A stretch of 64,000 nt of DNA from Mycolicibacterium rhodesiae NBB3 (GTDB lineage: Bacteria; Actinomycetota; Actinomycetes; Mycobacteriales; Mycobacteriaceae). A model generated the notes under the pieces. The model was not told the DNA's origin. It made no database searches and saw only the letters and a program-made list of their open reading frames with translations. How positions within the stretch are numbered: the first letter of the stretch is position 1; every line of letters starts with the position of its first letter. Of the stretch, positions 61,143 through 64,000 are shown piece after piece. A program made the translations under genes and the position numbers. The stretch is taken from assembly GCF_000230895.2 (NCBI RefSeq), contig NC_016604.1:1550001-1614000 (forward strand). Direction: 5' to 3'.

Positions 61143-62225
61143 TTGTCGATTCCAGCGACTTTTCGTCGGCGCTGTGCGGCATCGACCGCAGCGCTGATGC
61201 TGTGCGCCGCGCTGTCGACGACGGCGGGATCCCCGGCTGCCGAGGCCGCCAGCGGCCGCGACCTGCTCGCAGGCGCCATCGCCAACACCCGTGGCGCGTA
61301 CCTGGTCTACAACTTCGGTAACGGGCACCCCGCGCCGATGCTCAACGCCGGCGGCAACTGGTATGAGATGAGCAACGGTGGACACCTGATGATCATCAAG
61401 TCGGCGTCGCAACGGCTCGCGCCGCGCCTCCTCGTCGACTCGCACGGCGGATATCAGAGCCGCTGCGAACGAGATCCGCGAGCGCGGACCGGCGAGGGTC
61501 TGTTGCAGGCATCCGAGGTCTTCTCACCGCTGCAGGCGTGGCAGGCGCTCGGTCAGCCGACGATCGCGATCAACGCCAACTTCTTCGATGTCCGCCCGCA
61601 GAAGGGCGGATCGTGGAAGACGACCGGCTGCAGCTCACCGCTCGGTGCCTACGTCGACAACACGCGTGGACAGGGCCGCGCCAACGCGGCGGTCACCGGC
61701 ACCCTCGCATACGCGGGTAAACAGGGGCTCTCGGGCGGCAACGAACACTGGAAGGCGTTGTCCACCATGATCCTTCCGGTTGCCGGCGTTCCCTACGTGG
61801 TGCCGCCCAAGAGTCCCGACGACTACGACGCCGCATCACCGGTCATCGCGGACCTGCTCGACAAAGGCGTCCGTTTCGTGGCGGTGGCGGGCATCGGGTT
61901 GCTGTCGCCCGGGGATACCGGTCAGCTCAACGACGGCGGGCCGAGCGCCGCCCGCACCGCCCTGGCATACGCGAAGGGTAAAGACGAGATGTACGTCTTC
62001 CAGGGTGGCAGCTACACCCCCGACCAGATCCAGGACCTGTTCCGCGGCCTCGGCTCCGACACCGCGGTGCTGCTCGACGGCGGCGGCTCGTCGTCGATCG
62101 TCCTGCGCCGCGACACCGGCGGAATGTGGGCGGGAGCCGGTGCCCCGGACGGCAATTGCGACACCCGTCAGGTGCTGTGCGACTCCCGCGAGCGGGCGCT
62201 GCCGAGCTGGCTGGCGTTCAACTAG
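61143..62225 (+). CDS. secreted phosphodiester glycosidase (NAGPA domain)
   Basis: 360 aa. Signal peptide (about 8-36, cut after EAA). The NAGPA core has QPTIAINANFFDVRPQKGG near residue 140, GVRFVAVAGIGLLSPGD near 240, YVFQGGSYTPDQIQDL near 283 and LLDGGGSSSIV near 310, the usual active-site strands of GlcNAc-1-phosphodiester alpha-N-acetylglucosaminidase-type enzymes. TTG start with a strong AGGAGG. Probably acts on a wall or capsule sugar phosphate outside the cell; substrate unknown. Confidence 0.85.
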   Translation: MSIPATFRRRCAASTAALMLCAALSTTAGSPAAEAASGRDLLAGAIANTRGAYLVYNFGNGHPAPMLNAGGNWYEMSNGGHLMIIKSASQRLAPRLLVDSHGGYQSRCERDPRARTGEGLLQASEVFSPLQAWQALGQPTIAINANFFDVRPQKGGSWKTTGCSSPLGAYVDNTRGQGRANAAVTGTLAYAGKQGLSGGNEHWKALSTMILPVAGVPYVVPPKSPDDYDAASPVIADLLDKGVRFVAVAGIGLLSPGDTGQLNDGGPSAARTALAYAKGKDEMYVFQGGSYTPDQIQDLFRGLGSDTAVLLDGGGSSSIVLRRDTGGMWAGAGAPDGNCDTRQVLCDSRERALPSWLAFN

Positions 62226-62986
62226 CGCAGCGCCTGCGCTGCGGCGGCCGAGGTCTGCCCCGCGTACCCGCGACCGAACAGAACGACATGGGCGAGTAGC
62301 GGATACAGCTGGTGCAGGCCGACCCGCTCACGCCAGCCGTCGGTCAACCTGCGCTGGGATTCGTAACCGTCGATGACGGCATCGAGGTGCGGGCACCCGA
62401 ACAGCGTCAGCATCGCGAGGTCGGTCTCGCGGTGTCCGCCGTGTGCCGCGGGGTCGATCAGCACAACACCGCGCGGGGTCCACATGACGTTGCCGCTCCA
62501 CAGGTCGCCGTGCAGGCGCGCAGGCGGGTCGTCATCGTCGAAGTACCCAGCCGCGCAACGCGATATCACGGCGTCGACGGCGCCGCGCGTCTCTGTGCCG
62601 AGCCGATCCGCCGCGCGCGCCGCCATGGGCGCCAACCGCTCGCGCGCGTAGAACCGGCCCCAGGTGTCATGCCCTGTCGTCGACATCGGCAGCGGGTGGT
62701 GCAACGGACCGAAGAAGCCGGCACCGGTCCACCCGTCCGGCGGGGCGCCGAAGGTGTCGGCACCCGCGTCGTGAGTGCGTGCCAGCCGGCGGCCGAACTC
62801 CAGTGCGGCGGTGCGGTCGGGCGCCACGGTGTCGAGCCGTCGCAACGTCAGCCGCTCATCGTCATAGTCGACGACCTCCGCGCACGGCACTCCGCCGGGG
62901 GCGGTCGAAAGCCACCGCAGCCCTGCGGCCTCGCACGCGAAGAAGCCGGCAGGGGCGCGCGGGTTGGTCTTGACGAAGGTCGCCAT
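62222..62986 (-). CDS. fructosamine/ketosamine-3-kinase family protein
   Basis: 254 aa protein-kinase-like fold. ATP/substrate motifs TFVKTNPRAPAGFFACEAAG near residue 3 (Lys), catalytic loop LHGDLWSGNVMW near 177 and metal-binding IDPAAHGGHRETDLAM near 195. It phosphorylates fructosamines to reverse protein glycation. ATG follows the SDR stop at once, so the two are co-transcribed. Its end overlaps the NAGPA gene by 4 bp on the other strand. Confidence 0.9.
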   Translation of the reverse strand: MATFVKTNPRAPAGFFACEAAGLRWLSTAPGGVPCAEVVDYDDERLTLRRLDTVAPDRTAALEFGRRLARTHDAGADTFGAPPDGWTGAGFFGPLHHPLPMSTTGHDTWGRFYARERLAPMAARAADRLGTETRGAVDAVISRCAAGYFDDDDPPARLHGDLWSGNVMWTPRGVVLIDPAAHGGHRETDLAMLTLFGCPHLDAVIDGYESQRRLTDGWRERVGLHQLYPLLAHVVLFGRGYAGQTSAAAAQALR

Positions 62987-63817
62987 CTAGGGCTGGCCGG
63001 ACACCTTACGAAGCGCGATGTCGCGCAGCTTCGTCGGCAGCACGGCCATCAACGCCACTTGCGCCTTGGGGCCGAGGCCGACGATGTAGCGGGCGCGCGG
63101 GCGCCTGGCGGTCAGCGCCTCCTCGACCACAGCGGAAACCTTCTCGGTGGGAACGGCGATCTTCTGCGACATCGGGATCATCTTCTTGAAGCCCACGATG
63201 TGCTTGGCGTACAGGCTCTTGTGCTCGGCGGACAAGCCGGCCTCCAAGTCGGCGACCATGGTGTCTGCGGTGCGCCACATGTCGGTGTCGGTCTGTGCGG
63301 GCTCGACGACAATGACGCGAATCTTCCACGGAGTCAACTCCATTCGCAGTGCATCGGCTGCGGCTTCGAGCGCGAACTTACTCGCTGCGTACGCACCGAC
63401 CAGAGGCATGGACAGCCGTCCGTTGACACTGGAGATGAACACGACACGGCCACGGGACTTACGCAGCCGCGGTAGCACCGCCTGGGTCACGGCGAACGCA
63501 CCGATGACATTGATTTCCAATTGTTTTCGCCAGTCATCGGGGCTCAGCATCTCGACGGCTCCGCCGACGGCGATTCCGGCGTTGTTCACGACCGCGTCCA
63601 GGTGTTCGGGCAGTGACGCGTCCAGTGCCGCGATGTCGTCGGCAGAGGTGACATCGAGGATCACCGAGGACACCCGTTGGGGATCGAGTTTGGTCACCGC
63701 GTCGGCGTCCTGCTGGCTCCTGACCCCGGCGATGACATCCCAGCCGCGCGCAGCCAGATGCTCGACGATGCCCTTGCCGATACCTCGTGACGCGCCGGTG
63801 ACGAGTGCTGTTGGCAT
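62987..63817 (-). CDS. short-chain dehydrogenase/reductase
   Basis: 276 aa classical SDR. NAD(P) motif TGASRGIGKG near residue 7, NNAGIAVGG near 88, catalytic Ser and Tyr-x3-Lys in FISSVNGRLSMPLVGAYAAS then K (about 130-147). The C-terminus is longer than the SDR core (VGLGPKAQVALMAVLPTKLR), as in mycobacterial fatty-acyl or steroid SDRs. First gene of a unit with the fructosamine kinase. Substrate unknown. Confidence 0.88.
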   Translation of the reverse strand: MPTALVTGASRGIGKGIVEHLAARGWDVIAGVRSQQDADAVTKLDPQRVSSVILDVTSADDIAALDASLPEHLDAVVNNAGIAVGGAVEMLSPDDWRKQLEINVIGAFAVTQAVLPRLRKSRGRVVFISSVNGRLSMPLVGAYAASKFALEAAADALRMELTPWKIRVIVVEPAQTDTDMWRTADTMVADLEAGLSAEHKSLYAKHIVGFKKMIPMSQKIAVPTEKVSAVVEEALTARRPRARYIVGLGPKAQVALMAVLPTKLRDIALRKVSGQP

Positions 63818-63851
63818 ACGCCGAGACTAGTCACCCGAAGGCGTCAGGGGC

Positions 63852-64000
63852 TCAACAAATGTTCCACTCGGCAGCGCTCACGATCTCGAGCGCGGTGTTC
63901 GTGGAGACCTTGAGATCGTCTTCCACCATCGCGGTGAGTTGGGGTGAGATCGATCCGTTGCTTTCGGCAGCGCACACCTTGTTGCCGGCGTCCAGCAGTT
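63852..64000 (-). CDS. DUF732-like secreted protein, 3' fragment
   Basis: 49 codons read on the minus strand to a TGA at 63852-63854, continuing beyond the window edge. The sequence LLDAGNKVCAAESNGSIS and VSTNTALEIVSAAEWNIC has the pattern of mycobacterial DUF732 exported proteins (G-x2-VC ... A-x3-V-x-A-A-x3-C). The N-terminus, including any signal peptide, is outside. Assigned by pattern, so moderately sure. Confidence 0.6.
   Translation of the reverse strand, partial: LLDAGNKVCAAESNGSISPQLTAMVEDDLKVSTNTALEIVSAAEWNIC

Overview
The window is high-GC DNA with mycobacterial gene content throughout: MmpL3 and MmpL11, Rv0203-type hemophores, Zmp1, RicR, SigG, a wax-ester synthase/DGAT, FadD/FadE enzymes and an LdtMt4-type L,D-transpeptidase. 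Gene order follows the M. tuberculosis Rv0220-Rv0182 block in inverted orientation, interrupted by extra genes. Family size, extra regulators and extra catabolic genes suggest a fast-growing environmental Mycobacterium (Mycolicibacterium). Rv names come from memory of the H37Rv gene order and were not checked by search. I saw no rRNA, tRNA, CRISPR array or insertion sequence.

1-15.6 kb, lipid and acyl-CoA metabolism. Two LipC-like hydrolases flank a wax-ester synthase/DGAT. Next come a fused double acyl-CoA dehydrogenase, a small secreted protein, LipW, and a divergent pair of units (MaoC-CoA transferase-amidohydrolase against FadE3-GntR). A FadD4-enoyl-CoA hydratase pair closes the block. 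The fused dehydrogenase and FadD4 each have a TTGAC-N4-GTCAA palindrome 24-31 bp before the start codon, which suggests one shared regulator.

15.7-24.5 kb. A class III cyclase fused to a STAND-type ATPase is followed by an overlapping 25-codon ORF that ends inside a perfect 19-bp terminator stem. Convergent to it lie pckA and a coupled pair of GTPase-like proteins with degenerate P-loops. trmB and a NYN-domain gene then lead into mmpL3.

24.5-44 kb, cell-envelope block. MmpL3 carries an inserted DUF4190-like membrane segment of about 115 residues in its central loop, the most unusual feature of the window. Then follow an AbiEi/DUF559-like gene flanked by 42-bp direct repeats, an AI-2E-family exporter, a membrane protein, an M23 lipoprotein, a PrrAB-like two-component system, two hemophore-like secreted proteins, MmpL11, Mce-associated-like proteins and Zmp1. 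The two hemophores between MmpL3 and MmpL11 fit the heme-uptake model for Rv0203.

44-56.5 kb. This holds an L,D-transpeptidase, a DUF305 lipoprotein-ricR copper operon with a strong RicR-type palindrome, ilvD, and a flavin oxidase plus DAPG-hydrolase-like operon divergent from an IclR regulator, which looks like an undescribed catabolic unit. An O-methyltransferase, a DUF2786/metallohydrolase pair, monoacylglycerol lipase with a lipoprotein hydrolase that seems to lack its nucleophile, and sigG follow.

56.6-64 kb. A second AbiEi/DUF559-like gene, a MarR/pirin pair, a PQQ-type sugar dehydrogenase lipoprotein, small membrane and SRPBCC proteins, a secreted NAGPA-type glycosidase, a fructosamine kinase, an SDR enzyme and a DUF732-like fragment cut by the window edge.
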